Assembly (NCBI RefSeq): GCF_023518235.1
Contig: NZ_CP090423.1
Location: 558,001-622,000 of the forward strand
Direction: 5' to 3'
Source: Stenotrophomonas maltophilia
GTDB lineage: Bacteria; Pseudomonadota; Gammaproteobacteria; Xanthomonadales; Xanthomonadaceae
DNA: 64,000 bases
A model generated the notes under the pieces. It saw nothing but the letters and a program-made list of their open reading frames with translations, was not told the origin of the DNA and searched no databases. This document shows, piece by piece, positions 7,632 to 17,251 of this stretch. Numbering within the stretch: position 1 is the first letter of the stretch; every line of letters starts with the position of its first letter. A program made the translations under genes and the position numbers.

Positions 7632-8120
7632 ATGAAGGGACTCGAACCCAGCCTGCTGGAAAAACTGTTCGACGACGCCCCCAAGCAACCGGGCGCCGGG
7701 CCGGTCTTCAAGTCCGTCTCGCTTGAGCAGTACAAGGAATCCATTGCCGGCGACCTGGAGGGGCTGCTGAACTCGCGCGCCGCGTTCCAGGAGGGCGACA
7801 TGAAGGAATTTCCCAACTGCCGGCAGTCGCTGCTGACCTACGGGCTGGCCGATTTCTCGGCCATGAGCCTGGCCAATGCCTACGACCGGGCGGCCATCTG
7901 CCGTTCGCTGGAGCAGGCCGTGGCGCGTCATGAGCGCCGCCTGCGCAATGTCAACGTGCATCTTGATGCCGGCAACCAGTTCGCCGGCGGGCTGCATTTC
8001 ACCATCCACGCGCTGCTGGACCTGGAGCCGGCGCGCGAGCCGGTCAGTTTCGATGCGATGCTGCAGCCGTCGACCCTGCAGTACCAGGTCACCCGCGCAC
8101 GCCGTACGCAGGCCGCCTGA
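7632..8120 (+). CDS. tssE: T6SS baseplate subunit TssE (gp25-like)
   Basis: TssE is the gp25-like wedge protein that nucleates sheath assembly at the baseplate. I use the ATG at 7632 (MKGLEPSLLEKLFDDAP, 162 residues), since a GTG 12 bp upstream would only add MDLP. Family features are the central YKESIAGDLEGLLNSRA, the CRQSLLTYGLADFSAMSL block typical of the gp25 fold, and the C-terminal VNVHLDAGNQ. The stop overlaps the start of tssF by one base (TGATG). Confidence 0.94.
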   Translation: MKGLEPSLLEKLFDDAPKQPGAGPVFKSVSLEQYKESIAGDLEGLLNSRAAFQEGDMKEFPNCRQSLLTYGLADFSAMSLANAYDRAAICRSLEQAVARHERRLRNVNVHLDAGNQFAGGLHFTIHALLDLEPAREPVSFDAMLQPSTLQYQVTRARRTQAA

Positions 8121-9955
8121 TGCAGGATCTGCTGCCCTATTACGAACGCGAACTGGCCTATCTCCGTCGCTACGGGCGTGAGTTCGCCGAGCGCTACCCG
8201 AAGATCGCCGGGCGCCTGCAGCTGTCTGCCGAAGGCAGCCAGGACCCGCATGTCGAGCGCCTGATCGAAGCCTTCGCGCTGCTCAGTGCGCGCGTGTCCA
8301 AGCGCATCGAGGATGACTATCCTGAGTTCACCGATGCGCTGCTGGACGTGCTGTATCCGCACTACCTGCGGCCGTTTCCGTCCTGCTCGATCGCCCATTT
8401 CGATATGGAAGGCGTGGCCTCCAAACTGAGCGCGCCGGTGCGCGTGCCGCGTGGCACCGCCCTGCAGAGCCGCCCGGTGCGGGGCGTGCCCTGCGATTTC
8501 CGCACCGCCTACGACGTGGTGCTGGCGCCGGTCGGCGTGCAGCAGGTGGTGTACCGCAGCGTGGCTGATGCGCCGATGGCCACCACGCTGCCCGCCGGCA
8601 GCGGCGGCCAGATCTCGATGGGGTTCCAACTGCTGTCCGACCAGCTCGGTTTCCACCAGCTGGGCACCGATCGCCTGCGATTGTTCCTCGACGGTGAGCC
8701 GTCGGTGCGCGCCGCGCTGCGCGATGCGTTGATGCTGGGGGTCAAGGCGGCCTATGTGGAATCCGATGGCGACGGCCGTTGGCGCCGCCTGGACAACGTG
8801 CCGTTGAGCCCGGTCGGCTTTGCCGACGATGAAGCCTTGATCGATTTCCCGGCGCGCTCGCATCCGGCCTACCGGCTGCTGACCGAACTGTTCGCCTATC
8901 CGGAGAAATTCGGTTTCGTCGACCTGCACCTGCCAGCCCTGACCGCCAGTGCCAGCCGCCGCTTCACCCTGCATCTGGTGCTGCAGGCGCAGGGCCAGGA
9001 CCGTGACAACACGATGGTGCTGGAAGAGTTGGGGCCGCACAATCTGCGCCTGGGCTGCACCCCCATCGTCAACCTGTTCCAGACCAGTGGCGAACCGATC
9101 CGGGTCACCCACCGCACGGTGAACTATCCGGTGCTGGCCGACGCGCGCCGTGCCTTCGCCTACGAGGTGCACTCGATCGATTCGGTGCACCGCATCCGGC
9201 AGACGCCGCAGGGCGAGCTGATCCAGGCCTTCCGCCCGTTCTATTCACTGCATCATGGCGAAGATCCCGAGCGCACTGGCCAGTACTGGGTGGCGCGCCG
9301 TGATGAGGACATCGCCCGGCAGAGCCCGGGCTTTGAGACCGAGATCAGCTTCGTCGACCTCTCGTTCAACCCGGTGCTGCCGCAGACCGATACGGTCAGC
9401 CTGGAGCTGACCTGCAGCAATCGCGACCTGCCCAACCAGCTCGCCTTTGGCGTCGCTGGCGGTGATCTCAACATCGAAGGCGGCAGCCCGGCCAGGGCGA
9501 TCAGCCTGCTGCGCAAGCCGAGCAAGCCGCTGCGGTTCCGTCATGGTCGCAATGCACAATGGCGCCTGATCTCGCACCTGTCGTTGAACCAGCTGTCACT
9601 GACCGCCAGCGGCCTGCCGGCGCTGAAGGAGATGCTGCGCCTGTACGACCTGTCCGGCAGCACCGTCTCAGCACGGCAGATCGACGGCATCCTTGAACTG
9701 CAGCAGACCCCGGTGACCACCTGGATGCATGGCCGCCAGTTCGCCTCGGTGGTGCGTGGCCTGGAGATCCGCCTGACCCTCAATGAAGCCCACTTCGTGG
9801 GTACTGGTGTGGCTGCCTTCGCCCAGGTGATGGACCACTTCTTTGCACTGTATGTGCATGCCAACAGCTTTACCCGACTGGTGCTGGTGTCCGGCGACAG
9901 CGGAGAGGAGATCGTCCGATGCCCAGCGCGCAGCGGCGAATCGATCCTGGCGTAG
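8120..9955 (+). CDS. tssF: T6SS baseplate subunit TssF
   Basis: TssF forms the TssF2G wedge of the baseplate with TssG. The 611-residue protein begins MQDLLPYYERELAYLRRYGR and continues with EFAERYPKIAGRLQL and DDYPEFTDALLDVLYPHYLR, the classic TssF (VasA/ImpG) N-terminus. Length is normal. The start overlaps the tssE stop by 1 bp, and the 3' end overlaps tssG by 37 bp, consistent with coupled translation of the wedge. Confidence 0.97.
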   Translation: MQDLLPYYERELAYLRRYGREFAERYPKIAGRLQLSAEGSQDPHVERLIEAFALLSARVSKRIEDDYPEFTDALLDVLYPHYLRPFPSCSIAHFDMEGVASKLSAPVRVPRGTALQSRPVRGVPCDFRTAYDVVLAPVGVQQVVYRSVADAPMATTLPAGSGGQISMGFQLLSDQLGFHQLGTDRLRLFLDGEPSVRAALRDALMLGVKAAYVESDGDGRWRRLDNVPLSPVGFADDEALIDFPARSHPAYRLLTELFAYPEKFGFVDLHLPALTASASRRFTLHLVLQAQGQDRDNTMVLEELGPHNLRLGCTPIVNLFQTSGEPIRVTHRTVNYPVLADARRAFAYEVHSIDSVHRIRQTPQGELIQAFRPFYSLHHGEDPERTGQYWVARRDEDIARQSPGFETEISFVDLSFNPVLPQTDTVSLELTCSNRDLPNQLAFGVAGGDLNIEGGSPARAISLLRKPSKPLRFRHGRNAQWRLISHLSLNQLSLTASGLPALKEMLRLYDLSGSTVSARQIDGILELQQTPVTTWMHGRQFASVVRGLEIRLTLNEAHFVGTGVAAFAQVMDHFFALYVHANSFTRLVLVSGDSGEEIVRCPARSGESILA

Positions 9956-11010
9956 CCCAGCAGCTGCTCACCGAACCGCACCGCTTCCAGTTCTTCCAGG
10001 CGGTGCGGTTGCTGGAGCAGGTGTTCCAGCGCCAGGGCGTCAAGCCCGGCCAGGCCGTGCCGATGCGGGTGCGCTTCCGCAACTCGCTGTCGCTGGGTTT
10101 CCCGGCCACCGAGCTGTCGGCCGAGGGCGAGGTCTATTCGCTCAAGGGCGAGCGTCTGCAGGGACGTGAAGCCATCGAGCAGGCCCTGCATGGCGAGGAG
10201 CTGGCCGAGGTCCATCTGACCCCGCAGTTCATGGGCCTGCTGGGTACGGCCGGTGCGCTGCCGCTGCACTACACCGAGACCCTGCAGCTGCGCGAGCTGT
10301 ACCAGCGCGACCGCACCGCGCGCGCGTTCCTGGATATCTTCTCCACCCGCGCGGTGTCGCTGCACTACGCTGCCTGGAAGAAGCACCGGCTGGCGCTGCA
10401 GTACGAACTGGATCGGCGCGAGCGCTTCCTGCCGCTGGTGCTGTCGCTGCTCGGCATGGGCATGAGCGAGCTGCGCGATCGCCTGCACGAAGGCGAGGGC
10501 GAGATCTTCGACCAGGCCGTGGCCTATTACGCGGGTGCGGTGCGCCAGCGCCCGGTGTCGGCGATGCTGATGCAGCGTGTGCTGTCGGACTACTTCCAGG
10601 TGCCGCTGCACCTGGAGCAGTTCGTCGGGGCCTGGTATCGCGTGCCGGCGGGGCAGGCCACCCGTCTGGGCCAGGCCAATGCCGTGCTGGGCGCCAGTGC
10701 GCTGGCCGGTGACCGGGTCTGGCAGCGCGACCTGCGCCTGCGCCTGCGCATCGGTCCGCTGCGCCGCGACCAGTTCGACGCGTTCCTGCCCGGTGGCAGT
10801 GCCGCCGAGGCGCTCAGCAAATGGCTGTCGCTGCTGACCGGCGGCATTCTTGAATACGAAGTGCGGCTGGTGCTGCGCGCCGAGGATGTGCAGGGCAGCG
10901 CACTCGGCGGCGGTGGTGGCGTCCGCCTTGGCTGGGACAGCTACCTGTGTACCCAGACGCAGACCACTTCCCGTGAGGACACCACCTATGGCATCCACAC
11001 GTTGCAATGA
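9919..11010 (+). CDS. tssG: T6SS baseplate subunit TssG
   Basis: TssG (VasB/ImpH family) is the partner of TssF in the baseplate wedge. The 363-residue protein has the family N-terminus LLTEPHRFQFFQAVRLLEQV, then VRFRNSLSLGFPATEL, the motif LTPQFMGLLGTAGALPLHYTE (about residues 100-120) and a conserved central block around LDIFSTRAVSLHYAAWKKHR. Its start lies inside the tssF 3' end. A 66-bp gap with AAGGAGTG separates it from clpV. Confidence 0.96.
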   Translation: MPSAQRRIDPGVAQQLLTEPHRFQFFQAVRLLEQVFQRQGVKPGQAVPMRVRFRNSLSLGFPATELSAEGEVYSLKGERLQGREAIEQALHGEELAEVHLTPQFMGLLGTAGALPLHYTETLQLRELYQRDRTARAFLDIFSTRAVSLHYAAWKKHRLALQYELDRRERFLPLVLSLLGMGMSELRDRLHEGEGEIFDQAVAYYAGAVRQRPVSAMLMQRVLSDYFQVPLHLEQFVGAWYRVPAGQATRLGQANAVLGASALAGDRVWQRDLRLRLRIGPLRRDQFDAFLPGGSAAEALSKWLSLLTGGILEYEVRLVLRAEDVQGSALGGGGGVRLGWDSYLCTQTQTTSREDTTYGIHTLQ

Positions 11011-11076
11011 CACAGCGCCGATGGCGTCCGCGCCGCCGGCCCCCGAACGGTTCCAGCAAGGAGTGCGTGTTTCCGC

Positions 11077-13830
11077 ATGAGCATCAACCTCAAGACCCTG
11101 ATCAGCAAACTGGACGACACCTGCCGGCTGGCGGCCGAGCGGGCGGCGAACCTGTGCATGGCGCGCGGCAACTACGAGGTGGACCTGGAGCACCTGTTCC
11201 TGGCCCTGCTTGAACAGCCGCAGAGCGATTTCGTGCTGATCGCACGGCGCAGCGGCATCCTGCCCGAATCGCTGGAACGTGACCTCAACGACGAGATCAG
11301 CCAGTTCAAGACCGGCAACAGCCGCACCCCGGTGTTCTCCCAGCACATTCCCAAACTGTTCGAGCATGCCTGGCTGATCGCCTCGCTGGATTCGGAGACC
11401 ACCCGCATCCGCAGTGGTCACCTGCTGCTGGCGCTGCTGACCGAGCCGGATCTTTCGCAGCTGGCCTACCGCGGCTCGAAGCTGTTCGTGCGCTTCAAGC
11501 GCGACGAACTCAAGCACGATTTCGCCAAGCTCACCGAGGGCTCGCAGGAAGCGGTGCAGACCGTGCGCTTCGCCGACGCCTCGGCGCCGGGCGAGGGCGA
11601 TCAGGAAGAGGGCGTGGTGCCGGGTGAGGCCAAGGGCGGCCTGTCGAAGACGCCGGCGCTGGACCAGTTCACCACCAACCTGACCCAGCGGGCGCGCGAG
11701 GGCAAGATCGACCCGGTGATCGGTCGCGACGGCGAGATCCGCCAGGTGATCGACATCCTGATGCGCCGCCGCCAGAACAACCCGATCCTGACCGGCGAGG
11801 CCGGCGTCGGCAAGACCGCCGTGGTGGAAGGGCTGGCTCGGCGGATTGCCGACAAGGATGTGCCGGACGTGCTGCAGGGCGTGGAACTGCACACGCTGGA
11901 CATGGGCCTGCTGCAGGCCGGCGCCAGCGTCAAGGGTGAGTTCGAAAACCGCCTGAAGAACGTGATCGAAGAGGTCAAGAAGAGCCCGCATCCGATCATC
12001 CTGTTCATCGACGAGGCGCACACGATGATCGGCGCCGGTGGCACCGCCGGCCAGAACGATGCGGCCAACCTGCTGAAGCCGGCGCTGGCGCGCGGCGAGT
12101 TGCGCACCATCGCTGCGACCACCTGGGGCGAGTACAAGAAGTACTTCGAGAAGGACGCAGCGCTGGCCCGTCGCTTCCAGGTGGTCAAGGTCGAAGAGCC
12201 GAGCGAAGCCCTGGCTGCGGCGATGCTGCGCGGCATGGTCGGGTTGATGGAAGCGCACTTCAACATCCGCGTGCTGGACGAGGCGGTGACCGAGGCCGTG
12301 CGCCTGTCGCACCGCTATATCAGCGGCCGCCAGCTGCCGGACAAGGCGGTCAGCGTGCTCGACACCGCCTGTGCCAAGGTTGCGTTGGGCCAGAGCGCCA
12401 CGCCGGCCATCATCGAAGATACGCGCAAGCACCTGGACCGCCTGCAGGCGGAAATCGCAGCGCTGCAGCGCGAGACCGCCGGCGGCAGCGACCAGCATGC
12501 TGATCGCCTGACCGAACTGCATACGCAGCAGGCCGAAGCGCAGGCCGTGCTGGCCAGCAATGAAGAGCGTCTGGGCCGCGAGCGCGAGCTGGCCAGCCAG
12601 ATCGCCGCGTTGCGCCAGCAGCTGGAGCAGGGCGGCGACGAAACGCGCGACACCGACGCTGCCGCCGACGACGCCGATGGCGATGTGGCCGTGGCCAAGC
12701 CGGCCACCAAGCGTGGCAAGGCCAGGCCGGAACTGTCGCCGCAGCACGCCGAGCTGGCGCGCTTGCAGGCTGAACTGCGCGAGCTGCAGGGCGAGACCCC
12801 GATGGTGCCGTTGCAGGTCGATGGCACCGTGGTCGCCGAGATCGTTTCGGCCTGGACCGGCGTGCCGCTGGGCCGCATGGTCAAGGACGAGATCCGCACC
12901 GTGCGTACCCTGGGCACGCTGCTGGTTGAACGTGTGATCGGCCAGGACCACGCCCTGGATGCAATCGCCCAGCGCGTGCGCACCGCGACCGCCAAGCTGG
13001 AAGACCCGAACAAGCCGCGCGGCGTGTTCATGTTCGTCGGCCCGTCCGGCGTCGGCAAGACCGAGACCGCGCTGGCGCTGGCCGACATCCTGTACGGCGG
13101 CGAGCGCAAGCTGGTCACCATCAACATGAGCGAATACCAGGAAGCGCACAGCGTGTCGGGCCTGAAGGGCTCGCCGCCGGGTTATGTGGGCTATGGCGAA
13201 GGTGGTGTGCTGACCGAGGCGGTGCGCCGGAACCCGTACAGCGTGGTGCTGCTGGACGAGGTCGAGAAGGCCCATCCGGATGTGCTGGAGATGTTCTTCC
13301 AGGTGTTCGACAAGGGCATGATGGACGACGCGGAGGGCCGCGAGATCGACTTCCGCAACACGCTGATCATCCTCACCTCCAACATCGGCTCCTCGCAGAT
13401 CATGCAGGCCTGCCTGAACAAGCCGGCCGAGGAAATCCCTGGCGCGGAAGCGCTGTCCGATGCGCTGCGGCCGGTGCTGATGCGCACTTTCAAGCCGGCC
13501 TTCCTCGGCCGCTTGAAGGTGGTGCCGTACTACCCCATCAACGATGACGTGCTGGCGCAGATCATCACGCTCAAGCTCGGCCGCATCCGCGACCGCGTCA
13601 TCGCCAATCACAAGGCCACCTTCAGCTGGGACGACAGCCTGGTGGAGGCCGTGCTTGCACGTTGCACCGAAGTGGACTCGGGTGCGCGCAACGTTGACCA
13701 CATCCTCAATGGAACCCTGCTGCCGGAAATCGCCGAGAGCGTGCTGGCGGCAATGGCCGAAGGGAATCGGATCAACGCCATCAAGGTCACCGCCGGCAAG
13801 AAGGGTGACTTCAAATACAAAGTGTCATGA
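11077..13830 (+). CDS. tssH: T6SS sheath-recycling AAA+ ATPase ClpV (TssH)
   Basis: ClpV hydrolyses ATP to disassemble contracted TssBC sheath in the cytoplasm. The 917-residue protein has an N-terminal Clp_N repeat domain (about residues 1-155) for sheath binding. AAA1 has Walker A GEAGVGKT (240-247) and Walker B ILFIDEAHT. A middle coiled region of about residues 440-580 is rich in Gln, Glu and Ala. AAA2 has Walker A GPSGVGKT (about 655-662) followed by VVLLDEVEKAHPDV. The C-terminal D2-small domain ends the protein. An AAGGAG ribosome-binding site lies about 12 bp before the ATG. It is the last core gene of this first block. Confidence 0.97.
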   Translation: MSINLKTLISKLDDTCRLAAERAANLCMARGNYEVDLEHLFLALLEQPQSDFVLIARRSGILPESLERDLNDEISQFKTGNSRTPVFSQHIPKLFEHAWLIASLDSETTRIRSGHLLLALLTEPDLSQLAYRGSKLFVRFKRDELKHDFAKLTEGSQEAVQTVRFADASAPGEGDQEEGVVPGEAKGGLSKTPALDQFTTNLTQRAREGKIDPVIGRDGEIRQVIDILMRRRQNNPILTGEAGVGKTAVVEGLARRIADKDVPDVLQGVELHTLDMGLLQAGASVKGEFENRLKNVIEEVKKSPHPIILFIDEAHTMIGAGGTAGQNDAANLLKPALARGELRTIAATTWGEYKKYFEKDAALARRFQVVKVEEPSEALAAAMLRGMVGLMEAHFNIRVLDEAVTEAVRLSHRYISGRQLPDKAVSVLDTACAKVALGQSATPAIIEDTRKHLDRLQAEIAALQRETAGGSDQHADRLTELHTQQAEAQAVLASNEERLGRERELASQIAALRQQLEQGGDETRDTDAAADDADGDVAVAKPATKRGKARPELSPQHAELARLQAELRELQGETPMVPLQVDGTVVAEIVSAWTGVPLGRMVKDEIRTVRTLGTLLVERVIGQDHALDAIAQRVRTATAKLEDPNKPRGVFMFVGPSGVGKTETALALADILYGGERKLVTINMSEYQEAHSVSGLKGSPPGYVGYGEGGVLTEAVRRNPYSVVLLDEVEKAHPDVLEMFFQVFDKGMMDDAEGREIDFRNTLIILTSNIGSSQIMQACLNKPAEEIPGAEALSDALRPVLMRTFKPAFLGRLKVVPYYPINDDVLAQIITLKLGRIRDRVIANHKATFSWDDSLVEAVLARCTEVDSGARNVDHILNGTLLPEIAESVLAAMAEGNRINAIKVTAGKKGDFKYKVS

Positions 13831-13853
13831 CACTGAGCAGAAGGAGAACGCTG

Positions 13854-14204
13854 ATGGAATTCTATGGATTTGACCGCGAAGCGGCCCTCAACCACTGTGA
13901 CAGCCTGGAGCTGGGCCTGGGTCGCGAACTGGACCGCGTGCGTGCCTGGAACCGGCTGCGCCCGGAGCATGTGATCGAACTGCTGGACACCGCCGTGCCG
14001 GCGGCCCGCCAGGATGCCCGCAACATCGCCGCGCAGATCAGCCGCGGTTCCTGGCGCATCCACATGGATGCCCCGGTGGTCGGCAAGCCGCAGCTGGTGA
14101 GCAATGTGCGCGAGCTGCAGATCACCGCCGGTGGCCGCGATTACCGCCTGAAGATCAGCGAGGGCGTGCGCCTGCAGCTGGAAGAGATCGTCCAGGCGGC
14201 CTGA
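13854..14204 (+). CDS. Unknown 116-residue protein between clpV and vgrG
   Basis: I do not recognise this family. The start at 13854 follows an excellent AGAAGGAGA ribosome-binding site and lies 23 bp after the clpV stop. An earlier in-frame ATG at 13827 overlaps the clpV stop but has no comparable site. The product (MEFYGFDREAALNHCDSLEL...) is small, cytoplasmic and without signal or membrane segment. Its first half is helical and charged; its second half looks like beta strands (SWRIHMDAP, LVSNVRELQITAGGRDYRLKI). Position in the operon suggests a T6SS accessory or VgrG-loading factor, but that is inference only. Confidence 0.75.
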   Translation: MEFYGFDREAALNHCDSLELGLGRELDRVRAWNRLRPEHVIELLDTAVPAARQDARNIAAQISRGSWRIHMDAPVVGKPQLVSNVRELQITAGGRDYRLKISEGVRLQLEEIVQAA

Positions 14205-14215
14205 TGGCTGTGCGT

Positions 14216-14241
14216 GCCTGCGCCCCGGTCGGGACGCAGGC
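14216..14241 (+). terminator. Hairpin between the structural operon and vgrG
   Basis: GCCTGCG and CGCAGGC form a 7-bp stem, with CCC/GGG pairing inside across a GGTC loop and one C/A mismatch. It lies 12 bp after the preceding stop and has no T-run. It may separate vgrG expression from the structural genes. Confidence 0.4.
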
Positions 14242-14323
14242 CGCGCGGAAGCGGGAAGCGGAGGCAACCGATGCGCACGTCGCATGCAGACCACCTTGAA
14301 GTAGGGGACGTCGGGAAAACACC

Positions 14324-17215
14324 ATGGACCTGGTAAACAACCTGCGGGCGGCCCTGGCCGGCCCCTCGCACGCACAGCGCTTCCTGCGGCTGCACACGTC
14401 GCTGGGAAGCGACGTGCTGGTCGCCGAAACCCTCGATGGTGTCGAGCAGATCGACGGCCTCGGCTTCCAGTGGACGATCACCGCCCTGTCGCTGGACGCC
14501 GGGCTGCAGCTGGCACCGCTGATCGGGCAGGGCGCGCTGCTGCAGCTGCAACAGGCCGATGGCAGCGTGCGCCCGCTGCATGGCCGCATCACCGCCGCCG
14601 AGCGGCTGGGCAGCAACGGCGGCCTGGCCCGCTACCGGCTGCGCCTGCAGCCGTGGCTGGCGTTCCTGTCACAGCGGGTGGACAGCTACGTCTTCCACGA
14701 CAAGACCGTGGTCGAGATCGTCGAAGACCTGTTTGCCGACTACAGCGGGCTGGCCCCGGCCTGGCGCTGGTCGCTGGGTGACGCCAGCCAGTACGCACGA
14801 CGCAGCCTGACCACCCAGTACCAGGAGAGCGACCTGGCCTTCGTCCAGCGCCTGCTGGCCGAAGAGGGCATCTATTACTGGTTCGAGCATGCCGGCGAGC
14901 CCGGCGGCACGGACTTCGGCGCGCACACGCTGGTGCTGGCCGACCACAGCCACGACACCGCCGAACTGGGCAGCGTGCGCTTCCATCGCCGCGACGAAAG
15001 CGAGCGCAGCGACAGCGTGCAGCAGTGGTCCACCGCGCACCGCTGGCGACCGGGCAAGGTCGAGCGTGCGACCTGGGACTACCGCACCCTGGAGCGGCGC
15101 CAGGCCAGCGCCGAGGCCGCGCAGAGCAACGACCTCGGCATCGTCGACCGCGACACCTGCGGCCCCTACGGCTGGCAGGACAACGCCCGCGGCCAGCGCC
15201 GCGCGCAGCAGCATCTGGACGCGCTGCGCGTGCGCGCGCATACCATCGACGGTGCCGGCCAATGGCGGGCACTGGCGCCGGGCGCGCGCTTCGGCCTGTC
15301 GCAGCATCCGCAGGTGGGCGAGGACGCACAGTTCCTGTGCCTGTCGGTGCACCACCAGGCACGCAACAACCTCGATGCCGACGTGTTCGATGCACTGGAG
15401 CAGGCACTGGGCCCCTCCAGCGTGGCCGCGCCGGCATTGCCGGGCGCGCTGTCCGGGTTGGCCTACGGCGATGCCCCCGGCGAGGTGTCCACCGCGTTCT
15501 ACGACAACCGCTTCGTCGCCATTCCGGCCGAGGTGAGCTACCGGCCGCAGACCGAGGACGGCCACGGCGCGCATCTGCATCCGCGCCCGACCATCACCGG
15601 CACGCTCAGCGCGATCGTGGTCAGTGACGGCGAGCCGCTGCTGTCCGACCGCGACCACCGCATCAAGGTGCAGTTCCCGTGGCAGCGCGGCGGCAACGCC
15701 AGCAGCGGGCTGGCCCATCCCGGTGGTGACGACAACGCCCCGGCCAACGGTGGCGCCTGGACCTGGGTGCGGGTGATGACGCCCTGGGCCGGCGACAACT
15801 GGGGCGGCGTGGTGCTGCCGCGGCGCGGCCAGGAAGTGCTGGTGGCGTTCCTGGAAGGCGACATCGACCGCCCGGTGGTGGTCGGTGCGGTCTACAACGG
15901 GCGCGGCCAGCAGGACGCACCGCACAACCAGATCAATGGCGGGGGCGCCAGCGCCACCGGCAACGCCGCCGCCTGGTTCGAGGGCAATGACCACGCCGCG
16001 GTGTACACCGGCTTCAAGAGCCAGGCGCTGGCCGACAGCCAGGGCGGTACCGGCGGCTACCAGCAGCTGCGCTTCGACGACACGCCCGGGCAGGGCCGCG
16101 CGCAGCTGTCCACCACCCAGCACGAGACCACGCTGACCCTGGGCCACCTGAAGGGCGGCCAGGACAACGTGCGCGAGGGCGAGCGCGGCTTTGGCGTGGA
16201 GCTGTCCACCCAGGCCCAGGGCGCGCTGCGCGCCGGCCGTGGCCTGCTGCTGACTACCGAACAGGGCACGCCACAGATGGCGGCGCCGCAGGCATTGAGC
16301 CAGCTGCAGGAAAGCCAGCAGCTGCTGCAGCAGCTGGCCGAATCGGCGGTCAACCAGCAGGCGCAGCTGCCCAACGACCCGACCGAACTGCCGGTGGACG
16401 CCACGCTGACCGAATTGCAGGAGACGCTGCGCGCCACCCACAGCGGCAGCGCCGCCGGCAGCATCGCCGGGGGCGATGGCGAAGCGCCGGGCTGGAGTGC
16501 GCCGGTACTGCTGGGCAGTGGCGTGGCCGGCGTGCTGAGCCTGACCCCGGCCGACCAGGTGTGGGTGAGCGGCACCCACACCACGCTGGCCAGCGGCGTG
16601 GCGCTGAACTGGATGACGCAGGGCTCACTGACGATGGCGGTGTCCGGCGGGCTGGTGCTGTACACCGCCGGCGTGCAGCCCAGCGGTGAAAGCCCGAACC
16701 AGGAGCGCGGCATCGCGCTGCACGCCGCGCAGGGCAAGGTGAGTGCGCGCGCGCACAAGCACCAGATGATCGTGGCAGCCAAGACCCAGGTGCGTATCGC
16801 CAGCACTGAGGCGGATGTGCAGCTGTCGGCACCGAGCAAGCATCTGCTGGCGACGGCGGCTGGTGCCTACATCCGCATTGAGGGCGACAACATCGAGCTG
16901 GGCGCGCCGGGCAAGGTGGAGTTCAAGGCCAGCCAGCGGGATTGGGTGGGGCCGGCGAGTGTTACTGCGCCGCTCGTTCTGCCGAATCCTGCAGATGCCT
17001 ACAAGCTCAAGTACGTGCTTCGCGACTATGCGGGACAGCCGATGCCGAACTCGCCGTACGTTCTGGTCATGCCCGATGGGAGTACACGGGAGGGCACCAC
17101 CAATGCGCAGGGTGAAACCGAGCAGGTGGTGACCAAAGGCCCGCAGAACATCCATCTCTTCGTCGGCGACGGTGAAACCAAGCACGAAGGCTATTACCTC
17201 AACGACGAAGCGTAA
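14324..17215 (+). CDS. vgrG: VgrG spike with C-terminal transthyretin-like extension
   Basis: The 963-residue protein is a T6SS spike. It has the gp27-like base (RFLRLHTSLGSDVLVAETLD, TQYQESDLAFVQRLLAEEGI), the gp5 OB-fold (HRIKVQFPWQRG, WVRVMTPWAGDNWGGVVLPR, GQEVLVAFLEGDIDRPVVVG) and a DUF2345 needle (about residues 650-880). After about residue 883 a new module follows, containing KLKYVLRDYAGQPMPNSPY and GTTNAQGETEQVV. It looks like a transthyretin-like (TTR) domain, which in known VgrGs binds effectors. The base composition turns visibly less GC-rich where this module begins (about 16965), suggesting a recombination joint. The downstream gene is its likely cargo. Confidence 0.95.
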   Translation: MDLVNNLRAALAGPSHAQRFLRLHTSLGSDVLVAETLDGVEQIDGLGFQWTITALSLDAGLQLAPLIGQGALLQLQQADGSVRPLHGRITAAERLGSNGGLARYRLRLQPWLAFLSQRVDSYVFHDKTVVEIVEDLFADYSGLAPAWRWSLGDASQYARRSLTTQYQESDLAFVQRLLAEEGIYYWFEHAGEPGGTDFGAHTLVLADHSHDTAELGSVRFHRRDESERSDSVQQWSTAHRWRPGKVERATWDYRTLERRQASAEAAQSNDLGIVDRDTCGPYGWQDNARGQRRAQQHLDALRVRAHTIDGAGQWRALAPGARFGLSQHPQVGEDAQFLCLSVHHQARNNLDADVFDALEQALGPSSVAAPALPGALSGLAYGDAPGEVSTAFYDNRFVAIPAEVSYRPQTEDGHGAHLHPRPTITGTLSAIVVSDGEPLLSDRDHRIKVQFPWQRGGNASSGLAHPGGDDNAPANGGAWTWVRVMTPWAGDNWGGVVLPRRGQEVLVAFLEGDIDRPVVVGAVYNGRGQQDAPHNQINGGGASATGNAAAWFEGNDHAAVYTGFKSQALADSQGGTGGYQQLRFDDTPGQGRAQLSTTQHETTLTLGHLKGGQDNVREGERGFGVELSTQAQGALRAGRGLLLTTEQGTPQMAAPQALSQLQESQQLLQQLAESAVNQQAQLPNDPTELPVDATLTELQETLRATHSGSAAGSIAGGDGEAPGWSAPVLLGSGVAGVLSLTPADQVWVSGTHTTLASGVALNWMTQGSLTMAVSGGLVLYTAGVQPSGESPNQERGIALHAAQGKVSARAHKHQMIVAAKTQVRIASTEADVQLSAPSKHLLATAAGAYIRIEGDNIELGAPGKVEFKASQRDWVGPASVTAPLVLPNPADAYKLKYVLRDYAGQPMPNSPYVLVMPDGSTREGTTNAQGETEQVVTKGPQNIHLFVGDGETKHEGYYLNDEA

Positions 17216-17251
17216 GCGCGCTGACGACCGCCGCGCGACAAGGAAGACACC

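Noticed and set aside
9541..13701. Very long open frame (over 1300 codons) on the minus strand opposite tssF, tssG and clpV
   Set aside because: It is a shadow frame caused by high-GC codon bias. Its translation is rich in His, Gln, Arg and Ala with no domain, and the plus-strand genes are unmistakable.
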